Assembly: GCA_017462125.1 (NCBI GenBank) | Contig: JAFTRQ010000203.1 | Location: 1 to 64,000, forward strand | DNA: 64,000 nucleotides | Source: Clostridia bacterium | GTDB lineage: Bacteria; Bacillota_A; Clostridia; Oscillospirales; CAG-272 | Reading direction: 5' to 3' | Shown: piece by piece, positions 1 to 8,321 of the stretch | Layout of the letters: each line of letters begins with the position of its first letter | How positions within the stretch are numbered: position 1 is the first letter of the stretch | Made by a program: the position numbers and the translations under genes | The notes under the pieces: model-generated | What the model was told of the DNA's origin: nothing | What the model saw: only the letters and a program-made list of their open reading frames with translations | The model's database searches: none

Positions 1-113
1 CCAAAAACTTTCAAAAAATGGCTATTATGTATCCATTTTATCCTTTTCAACCACGAATTTTGTAAAAAATTCGTGGTTCATTGAAAGTTTTGGTCGAGCT
101 TTTTCAAAAGCTC
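1..113. repeat. nested intergenic palindromes
   Basis: Three inverted repeats are packed together. An outer pair (1-14 with 81-93) encloses a 13-bp stem (49-61 with 66-78). An 8-bp stem GAGCTTTT/AAAAGCTC follows (96-103 with 106-113), with a tail containing GCCGCCGGAG. Related T/A-centred hairpins occur at 18395-18422, 22594-22642 and 44016-44053, so this is probably a genome-wide palindrome family. It lies downstream of the minus-strand RraA-like gene and may also act as its terminator. Confidence 0.6.
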
Positions 114-147
114 GCCGCCGGAGGCACGCGTCCCCATAAATTGCAAT

Positions 148-1056
148 TTATAGCGCGGATTGTGTGTCGGTGGGGTCGCCGTTGATGGCGAGATCGTATT
201 CGTGAGACCAATCAAGACCTCTGTAATCCGCCGCGCGATCATCGTTCTCGATAAATTCCATCAGAAGATCAAGCATTTCCTTTGACCAGGTATTTTTGTC
301 GATCTGTGCTGTGGTGAATTTGTTCTGACTGATCATTTCAAAGCCGAAAAGGTCCTTGACCTGCGTTTTTGCCGCGCCTCCTACCACCTCGGCAACGAGA
401 TGAGAGGGGATGAACAAAACTCCGCCACCTGCGCCGAAGACCACATCGCCGGGAAGACAGACTGCGTTTCCTATGCGGGTGGTTGTATTGTAGCCGGTCA
501 TTATAAAGTCGCGGATAGGCGTGGGGTCGATGCCGCGGTAGTAAACCTGAGTGTGCTCGACCTTCATCATCTGCTCTGTGTCGCGTATTCCGCCCCAGAT
601 GACCGCGCCGCCGTTTTCATTCTTGGTCTTGTTTTTTAGCGCGGTGGTAAGATTTCCACCGAGAAAGGTGCCTTTGTAGATCTTGTCGTACATATCGATG
701 ACGGGAACATCGTATTCCATAAGGTTGTCGATGACCCATTGATTGTAGGTTCCCGTTCTGCCCTCGCTACGGCCCAAGTCCTTGGTGAAGGCGTCGAGGT
801 CGGGACGGTAGGGGCAGTACGTAGCGGTGACAGCGCGGCCGATGAGCTTTCTGCCGTCGGTATGCAGGGTTTGGAGCCTGCCCTCGAATTGGCTTTCGTA
901 TCCCTTTACGAATATGGGCTTCCATACCTCTTCAAGGGTCAGTGTTCGAAGGGCCTTCAGATATTTTTCTTCAACCTTGGGGCGTCCGTCAGGCAATCTT
1001 TCTCCCGTCCACATAGGTGTTAATGCGATGATCTCGTCTCTGTCGTTGAAATGCAT
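148..1056 (-). CDS. RraA/HMG-aldolase family protein
   Basis: This 302-residue protein belongs to the RraA-like fold, which includes 4-hydroxy-4-methyl-2-oxoglutarate/oxaloacetate-type aldolases and RNase E inhibitors. The family signature GGIRDTEQM, with the metal/substrate Arg-Asp pair, lies near residue 165. A PGDVVF segment follows, but the usual acidic residues after it are replaced by glycine and alanine (GAGGGVLFIP). The ATG at 1056 is chosen because CAGGAG lies 7 nt upstream; a longer frame to 1089 has no such site. It lies 23 bp behind the enolase-superfamily gene and is surely co-transcribed. That pairing suggests cleavage or handling of a 2-keto-3-deoxy acid made by the dehydratase; the exact reaction is inferred. 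Confidence 0.8.
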   Translation of the reverse strand: MHFNDRDEIIALTPMWTGERLPDGRPKVEEKYLKALRTLTLEEVWKPIFVKGYESQFEGRLQTLHTDGRKLIGRAVTATYCPYRPDLDAFTKDLGRSEGRTGTYNQWVIDNLMEYDVPVIDMYDKIYKGTFLGGNLTTALKNKTKNENGGAVIWGGIRDTEQMMKVEHTQVYYRGIDPTPIRDFIMTGYNTTTRIGNAVCLPGDVVFGAGGGVLFIPSHLVAEVVGGAAKTQVKDLFGFEMISQNKFTTAQIDKNTWSKEMLDLLMEFIENDDRAADYRGLDWSHEYDLAINGDPTDTQSAL

Positions 1057-1079
1057 AGTTTTTCTCCTGTTTTTTATTT

Positions 1080-2426
1080 TTACGACCATTCGCGGTCATT
1101 TGCCCATTCGTTGTTCCATTCGTCGGTGGGCTCCCAAAGACCCGGGTAATCTGCGTGAATGTGTTCTGCAATAAGCTCTTCGTTCAGGCTTTCGATTCCC
1201 AAACCGTGGGTGTTCGGGACTTCGACAAAACCGTCTTTGAAGAGGGGATTTGCGATGCCATATGCCAGATCGTTCCACCAAGGGATGTCCACGGAATGGA
1301 ATTCCATAGCCATCACATTCTGTATCGCCGCCGCGGTGTGTACCGCCGCCATACAAGCAATGGGGCTCTCCGCCATATGTATTGCCATTCCGATGCCGTA
1401 TTTTTCGCACATATCTCCGAGCTTTTTGGTCTCAAGCGCGCCGCCGATAGTCAGAAGATCGGGGTGAGCTATGGCGATGCCGTGCTTTTCAAAAAGCGGT
1501 CTGAAGCCCTCGGCAAGATAGATGTCCTCACCCGTGGCAAGAGGCACGTTGCATTTGTTTGCGATGTGAACGTAATGGTCGGTCATGTGCCAGGGTTGAA
1601 TGTCCTCTACCCAAGCGATATTGTATTTTTCGAGCCGCTTGAGAAATTTGATGCAATCCTCCATGGAAACGTGACCGAAGTGGTCGATTGCCAAAGGCAC
1701 CTCGTAGCCTACCACGTCTCTGACCTGCTTGACGTAATCCTCAGGATAGTCCATGCCCTTTTCGGTTATGTGGATTCCCGTCGCGTAGTGGGGGATCGTG
1801 AACACCTCGTAGTTCTTGCCTCTCATAAGAGACTTGTCGATAGAGCCTGATTGATGCTGTATTGCCTTTGAGGAATACTTCTGCATTTCCTCAAGCATAC
1901 CGAGGGGAGCGTTGAGACAGCCCGGCTCGTCGTAAAGCAGCTCGATGCCAAGATCCATTTTGACGATAGTAAAGCCCATATCTATTCGCTTTTTGATAGC
2001 GTGACCCATATCTGTGCCGGTGTGCTTGCCGTCAACGTCGGTGTCGCCGTAAACGCGCACCTTGTCGCGGAATTTGCCGCCAAGCAGCTGCCAAAGAGGA
2101 ACTCCCCAAGCCTTGCCCGCTAAATCCCACAGCGCGATTTCAATGCCCGAAACGCCGCCGCCACGGCGGGAGGGACCTCCAAATTGCTTGATGCGCCTGA
2201 AAAGCTTGTCCACGTTGCAGGGGTTTTCGCCTATAAGACGAGATTTCAGCATTAAGGCATAGGTGGCACTGGAGGCATCTCTCACCTCTCCATACCCCAC
2301 CAATCCTTGATTGGTGTATATTTTAATAAGGGGACAGTGCTTGGGCGCGCCGTTAAGGTTTGCTACCCGAATGTCCGTTATTTTTAACTCCGAAGGTTCG
2401 GAGCGTCTGTTTGCGTTGATTTCCAT
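1080..2426 (-). CDS. enolase-superfamily acid-sugar dehydratase/racemase (MR/MLE)
   Basis: The 448-residue product has the N-terminal capping domain and (beta/alpha)7-beta barrel of the mandelate racemase/muconate-lactonizing group. Visible catalytic-order motifs are VKMDLG (second strand), AIDHFG (metal Asp), WVEDIQPW (metal Glu), TGEDIY (metal Glu), HPD and then AIHMAES (Asp-His dyad). This pattern fits Mg-dependent proton abstraction from a sugar acid, usually dehydration to a 2-keto-3-deoxy acid. The start is the ATG at 2426 behind AGAGGTAA; upstream in-frame codons have no ribosome site. It is the first gene of the RraA operon and divergent from an AraC regulator. Substrate (mannonate, galactonate or other) cannot be told from sequence alone. 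Confidence 0.88.
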   Translation of the reverse strand: MEINANRRSEPSELKITDIRVANLNGAPKHCPLIKIYTNQGLVGYGEVRDASSATYALMLKSRLIGENPCNVDKLFRRIKQFGGPSRRGGGVSGIEIALWDLAGKAWGVPLWQLLGGKFRDKVRVYGDTDVDGKHTGTDMGHAIKKRIDMGFTIVKMDLGIELLYDEPGCLNAPLGMLEEMQKYSSKAIQHQSGSIDKSLMRGKNYEVFTIPHYATGIHITEKGMDYPEDYVKQVRDVVGYEVPLAIDHFGHVSMEDCIKFLKRLEKYNIAWVEDIQPWHMTDHYVHIANKCNVPLATGEDIYLAEGFRPLFEKHGIAIAHPDLLTIGGALETKKLGDMCEKYGIGMAIHMAESPIACMAAVHTAAAIQNVMAMEFHSVDIPWWNDLAYGIANPLFKDGFVEVPNTHGLGIESLNEELIAEHIHADYPGLWEPTDEWNNEWANDREWS

Positions 2427-2481
2427 AGTGTTACCTCTTGACACGAAATGATTTGTGTGATATGATTGATCTGATGAAATC

Positions 2482-2510
2482 AGTATAGCACAAACAGCAG
2501 GATAATACAA
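2482..2510 (-). promoter_or_regulatory. sigma-A promoter of the dehydratase-RraA operon
   Basis: On the minus strand, TTGTAT (2505-2510) and TATACT (2482-2487) are separated by 17 nt, about 55 nt upstream of the start codon. The AraC gene that diverges here is the obvious candidate regulator. Confidence 0.6.
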
Positions 2511-2556
2511 TCCTTTATCTTTAGAAGTTTGTCCACTATATTACGAAAGGATAAAT

Positions 2557-3396
2557 ATGAGATTTAACGAAAACGTCTATTTTGACGACAGCGGTGCTGT
2601 GATGATCAAGACCTATCGCTCCGCTGCGGTCAGCCGAAAAAATTACTATTTTGAGCACCATCATACCGAGTGTGAGGTTTGCCTTTGCGTCAGAGGCGGC
2701 GGTATCTACACCGTGGGCGATAAAAGGTATGAGTTTTGCGCGGGGGATGCATTTCTTTTCGGCAGTAACGAGGCGCATTGTATTACCGATACATTTGACG
2801 ATATTGAATTGCTGAATTTGCAATTTGAACCGAGAATATTGTGGGAAAATAGGGAAAACACCGTGCTTTTGGCTCTTTTTAATGCACGAAATCAACGCTT
2901 TGACAATAAATTTCAAGATGAGCGAAAAATATTTGATCTTATGCACGCCCTTGAAGCCGAGCTTTCGGAAAAACGGGCCGGATACGGAGTGGCGGCAAGG
3001 TCCTTGGTCTTTTCGATGCTCATTCATTTTTTGAGGGAGTACGATTGCGTATCGTGCGAACAAGGCGCGCTGAAGCTTGGCTCATCAGCAGAAAAAATGA
3101 GCGCGGCTATGGACTTTATTAATGAGAATCTTGAAAAAAAGCTGTCATTGAAATCTATTGCCGACGTGGCTTGTATGACACCCACCTATTTTTCGTCGGT
3201 GTTCAAAAAATTCAACGGCATCTCTCCCTGGGAATATATTACGATCAAGAGAGTCGACCGTGCTATCCATATGATAAGGAGCACCGATATGACGAAGGTT
3301 GAGATCGCCGAGCGATGCGGATTTTCAAGTCCGTCGCATTTTTACAAGGCTTTTCGGGAGATAACGGGGAAAAGCCCCAAGGATTTTGTACCGTGA
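2557..3396 (+). CDS. AraC-family transcriptional regulator
   Basis: A 279-residue regulator with an N-terminal cupin-like sensor (roughly residues 20-95, with the HHHTECE metal/sugar-pocket type motif and GDAFLFG). Its C-terminal double helix-turn-helix spans about residues 180-279, including the second HTH stretch IAERCGFSSPSHFYKAFRE. GAAAGGA precedes the ATG. It is divergent from the dehydratase-RraA operon and immediately precedes the TIM-barrel gene. It therefore probably activates one or both in response to a sugar or sugar acid. The ligand is unknown. Confidence 0.88.
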   Translation: MRFNENVYFDDSGAVMIKTYRSAAVSRKNYYFEHHHTECEVCLCVRGGGIYTVGDKRYEFCAGDAFLFGSNEAHCITDTFDDIELLNLQFEPRILWENRENTVLLALFNARNQRFDNKFQDERKIFDLMHALEAELSEKRAGYGVAARSLVFSMLIHFLREYDCVSCEQGALKLGSSAEKMSAAMDFINENLEKKLSLKSIADVACMTPTYFSSVFKKFNGISPWEYITIKRVDRAIHMIRSTDMTKVEIAERCGFSSPSHFYKAFREITGKSPKDFVP

Positions 3397-3419
3397 TTGC
3401 AAAAAAATCGTTATAACGA

Positions 3420-3448
3420 TTGACAAACATACAAAAATTTGATATAAT
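3420..3448 (+). promoter_or_regulatory. consensus sigma-A promoter
   Basis: TTGACA (3420-3425), a 17-nt spacer and TATAAT (3443-3448) form a perfect vegetative promoter. It lies just after the AraC stop and 40 nt before the GTG start of the TIM-barrel gene. The TTG at 3420 is therefore promoter, not a start codon. Confidence 0.85.
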
Positions 3449-3488
3449 AAATCTATCTATTGGCAAACGAACGGAAAGGAGGCAGAGC

Positions 3489-4364
3489 GTGAGCAATATT
3501 TTGATATGTGCACCGTCGAGAATATACGAGGATCATCCGCAGGGCAGATTTTCATATACTGCTATGGTGGATTATTTCGCGTCCGTCGGCATCGGTGCTA
3601 TCGATATGTCTTTTGAGTCGCTGACAAGGCTTGACGATTCGAAAAACGCTGTGCTGTATGCGGCGGCAAGACGAGCAAAAGAAAAGAATATTAGAATACC
3701 CGTCTGTCACCTGTCCTTTTATATGCCCGACCCGAGAAACGCGGCGCTTATGGCAAAGTACAGCCGCGAGCTTACGGACGGCTTGGATATGGCTGCTTTG
3801 ATGCAGATCCCGATGGCGGTGGTTCATCCGATTGCTTGGTATTCCTCACAGGTAAGCTACGGCGATTGGGTCAGAGCCAATATGGCGTTTCTGTCGCCTG
3901 TTGCGGAGTATGCAAAGAAAAAGGGAATCAAGCTTTGCGTTGAGAATATGCCATCCGACAGAGAAGCCGAGGGCAACCACCTTTACGGCTCCTGCGCGTT
4001 AAATATCTCGGCGCTTGCAGAAAAGCTTGGCATTGGTATCTGCTGGGACGTGGGTCACGCCAACGTCAGCGGCTATAAGCAAAGCGAGCAGATGCAGATA
4101 TTAAAGGGCAAGATCGACGTTCTGCATATTCACGATAACGGTGGAAAGGGGCAAAAGGATGCTCATCTGTTGCCGTTTGACGGAACCGTTGATTGGGAGG
4201 ACGTCGCGTTCGGTATGCGATGTTGCGATTTTAACGGAATACTTGACGTAGAGGTTACCGCGTGGGCCTTGTCGGGTGAGGAACGATTGAGGGCTGAGTT
4301 TGGCGGTAAGGCGCTGAGCCGAGCAAAAAGACTTTTGCACATCGCCGAGCGGATCAAAAGCTGA
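3489..4364 (+). CDS. sugar phosphate isomerase/epimerase-like TIM barrel
   Basis: A 291-residue AP-endonuclease-2/xylose-isomerase-like barrel. Metal-ligand segments of the family are visible: LCVENMP (Glu), CWDVGHAN (Asp/His), VLHIHDN (His) and LDVEVTAW (Glu). Such enzymes isomerise or epimerise keto-sugars or act on inosose-type substrates with a divalent metal. The GTG at 3489 is preferred because AAAGGAGG sits 6 nt upstream. It follows the AraC gene and has its own strong promoter; cysS starts 34 bp downstream with no terminator between. It probably belongs functionally with the dehydratase-RraA operon across the AraC gene, but this is inference. Confidence 0.8.
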   Translation: MSNILICAPSRIYEDHPQGRFSYTAMVDYFASVGIGAIDMSFESLTRLDDSKNAVLYAAARRAKEKNIRIPVCHLSFYMPDPRNAALMAKYSRELTDGLDMAALMQIPMAVVHPIAWYSSQVSYGDWVRANMAFLSPVAEYAKKKGIKLCVENMPSDREAEGNHLYGSCALNISALAEKLGIGICWDVGHANVSGYKQSEQMQILKGKIDVLHIHDNGGKGQKDAHLLPFDGTVDWEDVAFGMRCCDFNGILDVEVTAWALSGEERLRAEFGGKALSRAKRLLHIAERIKS

Positions 4365-4398
4365 CGAAAATAATATTACACAAATTTGGAGATAGATT

Positions 4399-5853
4399 AT
4401 GATACTGTACAATTCACTTACAAGAACAAGAGAAGAATTCAAGAGCCGTGAAGAGGGCAAGGTCAGTATGTACACCTGCGGACCTACCGTTTACCATTTC
4501 GCTCATATCGGAAACCTTCGTACCTACATTATGGAGGACGTGCTTGAAAAGTACTTGACTTATATCGGATACGACGTAAACCGCGTTATGAACATCACCG
4601 ACGTGGGACACCTGTCCAGCGACGGCGATACCGGTGAAGATAAGATGCTCAAGGGCGCGAAGAGAGAGAAGAAGACAGTGCTTGAGATCGCACAGTTCTA
4701 TACCGATGCTTTCTTTGCGGATTGCGCAAAGCTGAACATCAAGATCCCGGGCACCGTTCAGCCCGCTACAGGCTGTATTGCAGAGTTTATCCAGCTTGTT
4801 CAGGGTCTGCTTGACAAGGGATACGCTTACGTTGCAGGTGGAAACGTTTACTTTGACACCTCCAAGCTGGACGAGTATTACAAGTTCAACGACTTTACCG
4901 AGGAAGACCTTGAGGTAGGTGTGCGCGAGGGAGTTGAGGGTGATGAGAACAAGAAGAATAAGGCAGACTTCGTGCTTTGGTTTACAAAGTCCAAGTTTGA
5001 CGATCAGGAGCTGAAGTGGGATTCCCCTTGGGGTATCGGTTATCCCGGATGGCACATCGAGTGCTCGGGTATTTCCATGAAGTACCTCGGTGAGTATCTT
5101 GACATCCATTGCGGCGGTATCGACAACCAGTTCCCCCACCACACCAACGAGATCGCACAGTCCGAGTCCTATATCGGTCATAAGTGGTGTAATTATTGGT
5201 TCCACGTATATCACCTGAACACCAATTCGGGTAAGATGAGTAAGTCCAGCGGAGAGTTCTTGACCGTGTCTCTCCTTGAGAGCAAGGGATACGATCCTCT
5301 CGTTTACAGATTCTTCTGCCTGCAGTCCCACTACCGCAAGTCGCTTGTATTCTCTTATGAGAATCTTGATAACGCGACCATTGCCTACAACAAGCTGATC
5401 GCAAGGATCGCACAGCTTGATCCCAAGGACGGCAAGGTTGATGAGGCGGCTCTTGCCGAGCTGAAGGCTAAATTTACAGCTGCTATGGATAATGACCTCA
5501 ACACAGCTCTTGCGGTTACAGCGGTCTACGACGTGCTGAAGGCAAGAGTGAACGGTGCTACCAAGCTTGCGGCACTTGCCGATTTTGATAAGGTTCTCTG
5601 CGTCGGTATGCTTGAAGCGGCAGAGAAGGTAAGAGAAGCAAAGGCTGCCGAGGAAGCGACGAAGGCAAGCGCTGCTCCCGAGTACGACGTGAACGATCCT
5701 CTTGTTGCCGAGGTGCTTGATCTTATCGAAAAGAGAAAGCAGGCGAAGAAGGAGAAGAACTTTGCCGAGGCTGACCGCATCCGTCAGTATCTCGCAGACA
5801 AGGGCGTTACGCTGATCGACGATCGCTCCGGTACAACCTTCAAGATTGGTTAA
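4399..5853 (+). CDS. cysS: cysteinyl-tRNA synthetase
   Basis: A 484-residue class I aminoacyl-tRNA synthetase charging tRNA-Cys in the cytoplasm. Visible are the first zinc cysteine (C27 in YTCGPTVY), the HIGH-type motif HIGN at 36-39, WHIECSG with a further zinc ligand, HHTNE, and KMSKS at 279-283. The C-terminal DALR/anticodon region ends normally. No T-box leader is present: only 34 bp separate it from the upstream gene, so transcription from the promoter at 3420-3448 is likely. gtrA follows at once. Confidence 0.97.
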   Translation: MILYNSLTRTREEFKSREEGKVSMYTCGPTVYHFAHIGNLRTYIMEDVLEKYLTYIGYDVNRVMNITDVGHLSSDGDTGEDKMLKGAKREKKTVLEIAQFYTDAFFADCAKLNIKIPGTVQPATGCIAEFIQLVQGLLDKGYAYVAGGNVYFDTSKLDEYYKFNDFTEEDLEVGVREGVEGDENKKNKADFVLWFTKSKFDDQELKWDSPWGIGYPGWHIECSGISMKYLGEYLDIHCGGIDNQFPHHTNEIAQSESYIGHKWCNYWFHVYHLNTNSGKMSKSSGEFLTVSLLESKGYDPLVYRFFCLQSHYRKSLVFSYENLDNATIAYNKLIARIAQLDPKDGKVDEAALAELKAKFTAAMDNDLNTALAVTAVYDVLKARVNGATKLAALADFDKVLCVGMLEAAEKVREAKAAEEATKASAAPEYDVNDPLVAEVLDLIEKRKQAKKEKNFAEADRIRQYLADKGVTLIDDRSGTTFKIG

Positions 5854-5859
5854 TGCGTG

Positions 5860-6378
5860 ATGGGAAAAATGAAAACGCTTTTTGAAAAATACCGCGAGAT
5901 CATTTTGTATCTTGTGTTCGGTGTTCTGACCACGGCTGTGGGATGGATCGTCTACTTTGCGGTGCTTTGGGCGCTAAAGGGCGTGATGGGTATTCCTGTT
6001 GAAGACACCTCCAGCGGAAAATATATCGGCGCGTATACCGCGGCACAGATCATTCAATGGGTAGCGGCGGTGCTGTTCGCCTTCTTTACCAACCGCAAAT
6101 GGGTCTTTGCCGATGCGGATAAAACCGCCTCCGTGCCGATCCAGCTTGTAAAATTCTCGGCGGGAAGAGTCCTCACGTTTTTCATCGATTACCTTGTAAC
6201 ACTGTTCGGCGCAATGGCGCTTGCGGCTTTGATTCCGTCTATGACAAAGGCTTTGTTTCTCGGTCGCGAGTGGAATTTCGCGGAGATCGGCGCCAAGGTG
6301 CTTGCGGCGGTGATCGTAATCGTGTGCAACTATATTTTCAGTAAGATATTCGTGTTCAAAAAGAAGACGGATGAATAA
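5860..6378 (+). CDS. GtrA-family membrane protein
   Basis: A small (172 aa) protein with four predicted membrane segments and the GtrA/DPMS-type signatures NRKWVF and NYIFSKIFVFK. The family is implicated in moving lipid-linked sugars (undecaprenyl-phosphate glucose in O-antigen or teichoic-acid decoration) across the membrane. It begins within 7 bp of the cysS stop; the ATG at 5860 is used, though 5857 (GTG) and 5869 (ATG) are also possible. A terminator hairpin follows. No partner glycosyltransferase is adjacent. Confidence 0.85.
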   Translation: MGKMKTLFEKYREIILYLVFGVLTTAVGWIVYFAVLWALKGVMGIPVEDTSSGKYIGAYTAAQIIQWVAAVLFAFFTNRKWVFADADKTASVPIQLVKFSAGRVLTFFIDYLVTLFGAMALAALIPSMTKALFLGREWNFAEIGAKVLAAVIVIVCNYIFSKIFVFKKKTDE

Positions 6379-6382
6379 CAAG

Positions 6383-6415
6383 AAGCGGGAAGCTCCTTTT
6401 AGGGACTTCCTGCTT
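6383..6415 (+). terminator. terminator after gtrA
   Basis: Stem AAGCGGGAAG (6383-6392) pairs with CTTCCTGCTT (6406-6415) with one G-U pair and is followed by a short T run. It closes the cysS-gtrA unit. Confidence 0.65.
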
Positions 6416-6487
6416 GCTTTTGTCGAAAAGCATTGAATTTTTTCTTCTTAAAATTTATAAAATGCTTTTTGGTTTTGCAAAAAACTC

Positions 6488-6516
6488 TTGACAAGAGGAT
6501 AAAAATGTATTACAAT
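6488..6516 (+). promoter_or_regulatory. sigma-A promoter of the yicC-remA-rpoZ-priA run
   Basis: TTGACA (6488-6493), a 17-nt spacer and TACAAT (6511-6516) lie about 105 nt upstream of the YicC gene. No terminator is seen for several genes downstream, so this may drive the whole housekeeping run. Confidence 0.75.
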
Positions 6517-6620
6517 AAATATATATGCCTTTCGGATCAGACGGCACTTGCGCCATTGTTTTCTTCCGAAAAATACTGTAAAAGTCGCTTCGCTGTGCGG
6601 TGCGGCAGGTAGGAGTATTT

Positions 6621-7508
6621 ATGTTTAAAAGCATGACCGCGTTCGGTCGGGACAGACAGAGCGTGGGTGGAAAGGATATCACGGTGGAGCTGAAATCCGT
6701 GAACAACCGATACTTCGATTGCTCGGTCAAGCTTCCCCATATATATTCGCCTCTGGAGCAGAGAATAAAGCCCTATCTGCAGGAGAAGGGGCTCTCCCGA
6801 GGAAAGGTTGACGTGGGAGTTTTCGTGGACTTTGCCGAGACGTGTAACAGCGAGATCTCGGTGAATACCGAATACGCCGAAAAATACATTGCCGCGCTCA
6901 AGGAGCTGAAGGAGCGGTTTTCCTTAGCAGGTGAGATCACCGTGATGGAGGTCGCCCGCGACAGAGAGGTGTTCGCGGTAAAAAAGCCCGAGGAGGACGT
7001 GGAACGCGATTGGGAGGATCTCAAGACCGTTTTGGACAACGCTGTGGCTCGCTTTCTCGACTCGAGAGCGTCGGAGGGCAAGCGTATCGAGAATGACCTC
7101 TGCGCCAAGATCGATCACATCAAGGCGGTAGTCGAGCAGATCGAATCCTACTCTGAGGAGGATATCGGAGGGTATCGCGCGCGGCTTGAGGAAAAGCTGA
7201 AGGCGGTGCTTGCCGACAACAACGTCACCATCGACGAAAACAGAATCCTTACGGAATGCGCGATCTATGCCGACCGTGCGGCGATCGATGAGGAGATCGT
7301 TCGCTTGAAGTCTCATTTTTGCGCGTTTTACGATTACGTGAAGAAGGACGAGCCCGTAGGCAGAAGCCTGGATTTCCTGATCCAGGAAATGAACCGAGAG
7401 ATCAATACCATCGGCTCTAAATGCGGAAACTCTAAGATCGCACATCTCGTTGTGGAGTGCAAGACCGAGATGGAAAAGATCCGTGAGCAGATACAGAATA
7501 TTGAGTGA
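6621..7508 (+). CDS. YicC/YloC-family endoribonuclease
   Basis: A 295-residue protein with the hallmark start MFKSMTAFGR and the C-terminal signature EMNREINTIGSK, typical of YicC_N plus DUF1732. Family members are endoribonucleases taking part in RNA turnover. The start at 6621 is supported by AGGTAGGAG five nt upstream; the frame extends 7 codons further without support. In Bacillus this gene (yloC) also precedes remA, the order seen here. Confidence 0.92.
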   Translation: MFKSMTAFGRDRQSVGGKDITVELKSVNNRYFDCSVKLPHIYSPLEQRIKPYLQEKGLSRGKVDVGVFVDFAETCNSEISVNTEYAEKYIAALKELKERFSLAGEITVMEVARDREVFAVKKPEEDVERDWEDLKTVLDNAVARFLDSRASEGKRIENDLCAKIDHIKAVVEQIESYSEEDIGGYRARLEEKLKAVLADNNVTIDENRILTECAIYADRAAIDEEIVRLKSHFCAFYDYVKKDEPVGRSLDFLIQEMNREINTIGSKCGNSKIAHLVVECKTEMEKIREQIQNIE

Positions 7509-7523
7509 CGCGGAGGAGAGACT

Positions 7524-7796
7524 ATGAAGTTTATCAATATCGGATACGGAAATATGGTAGCCGCCCACAGGATCATCACTCTGACAGGTCCCGAATCGGC
7601 ACCGATCAAAAGAATCATTCAGGACGCAAAGGATGCGGGTCGCGTGATCGACGCTACCTGCGGCAGAAAAACACGCGCGGTGATCATTACAGACTCCGAC
7701 CACGTGATCTTATCGGCACTTCAGGCGGAAACGGTTGCAAACAGACTTGCAAGCGACGCGGAGGTAACCGATGAGGACGAGGCGGAAGAGGAATGA
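7524..7796 (+). CDS. remA: RemA-type extracellular matrix regulator (DUF370)
   Basis: A 90-residue DUF370 protein. B. subtilis RemA is a DNA-binding activator of biofilm-matrix and osmoprotection genes. Family features seen are [10 protein letters not shown] at the N-terminus and the [19 protein letters not shown] core. The C-terminal tail is acidic (DEDEAEEE). It lies 15 bp after yicC. In most Firmicutes gmk follows directly; here rpoZ does, so gmk must lie elsewhere. Confidence 0.92.
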   Translation: MKFINIGYGNMVAAHRIITLTGPESAPIKRIIQDAKDAGRVIDATCGRKTRAVIITDSDHVILSALQAETVANRLASDAEVTDEDEAEEE

Positions 7797-7843
7797 TCCT
7801 GCATACTTAAAAATTGAAATAATATCAGATTGGAGTTATCAAT

Positions 7844-8239
7844 ATGCTTTACCCAACCATCAATGACCTTACAAAGGGACAGTTTAACCGTTATGAGCTT
7901 TCTCTTGCTACCGCAAGATGCGCACGTATCGTAACAGACGAGTATGTGAAGCAGAGAGAGGACGCAGAAAAATCCCAGACGGGTAACAAGGATACCGACC
8001 GTCCCATCAACACAATGATCAACAAGGAGCTTCGTGACGAAAAAGCCGTTAAGACCGCCATCAAGAGAATCCATGACGGTGAGTATGTGATCGTCCGCCG
8101 CCCCGAGGGCTACGTTCCCGAGGCAAAGAAGATCGAAGAGCCCGCACCTGAGCCTGTCGATCTCAAGAAGATCTTTGCAGAGGCGGATGACGCTGAGGAT
8201 GCAGAGCTTTCCGAGGTGGAAGGCGAAGAGGAAAACTGA
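7844..8239 (+). CDS. rpoZ: RNA polymerase omega subunit
   Basis: A 131-residue protein whose first 70 residues match omega: YELSLATARCARIV and a KAVKTAIKRIHDGEY helix. Omega chaperones beta-prime during RNA polymerase assembly. The C-terminal half is an acidic, proline-containing extension (EEPAPEPVDLKK to SEVEGEEEN), longer than the about 70-residue bacillar form. Position between remA and priA supports the assignment. The sequence is divergent, so similarity alone would be modest evidence. Confidence 0.85.
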   Translation: MLYPTINDLTKGQFNRYELSLATARCARIVTDEYVKQREDAEKSQTGNKDTDRPINTMINKELRDEKAVKTAIKRIHDGEYVIVRRPEGYVPEAKKIEEPAPEPVDLKKIFAEADDAEDAELSEVEGEEEN

Positions 8240-8321
8240 TTTGTAAATACCACGACGGCGCGGCTCTGTACAGGGCGGCGCCACGCGGTTTTTATAAGAA
8301 GTCGGGAAAGGAGAAGGTGAA

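Noticed and set aside
4365..4398. T-box leader before cysS
   Set aside because: Only 34 bp separate cysS from the upstream gene, too short for a T-box; no specifier or terminator structure is present.
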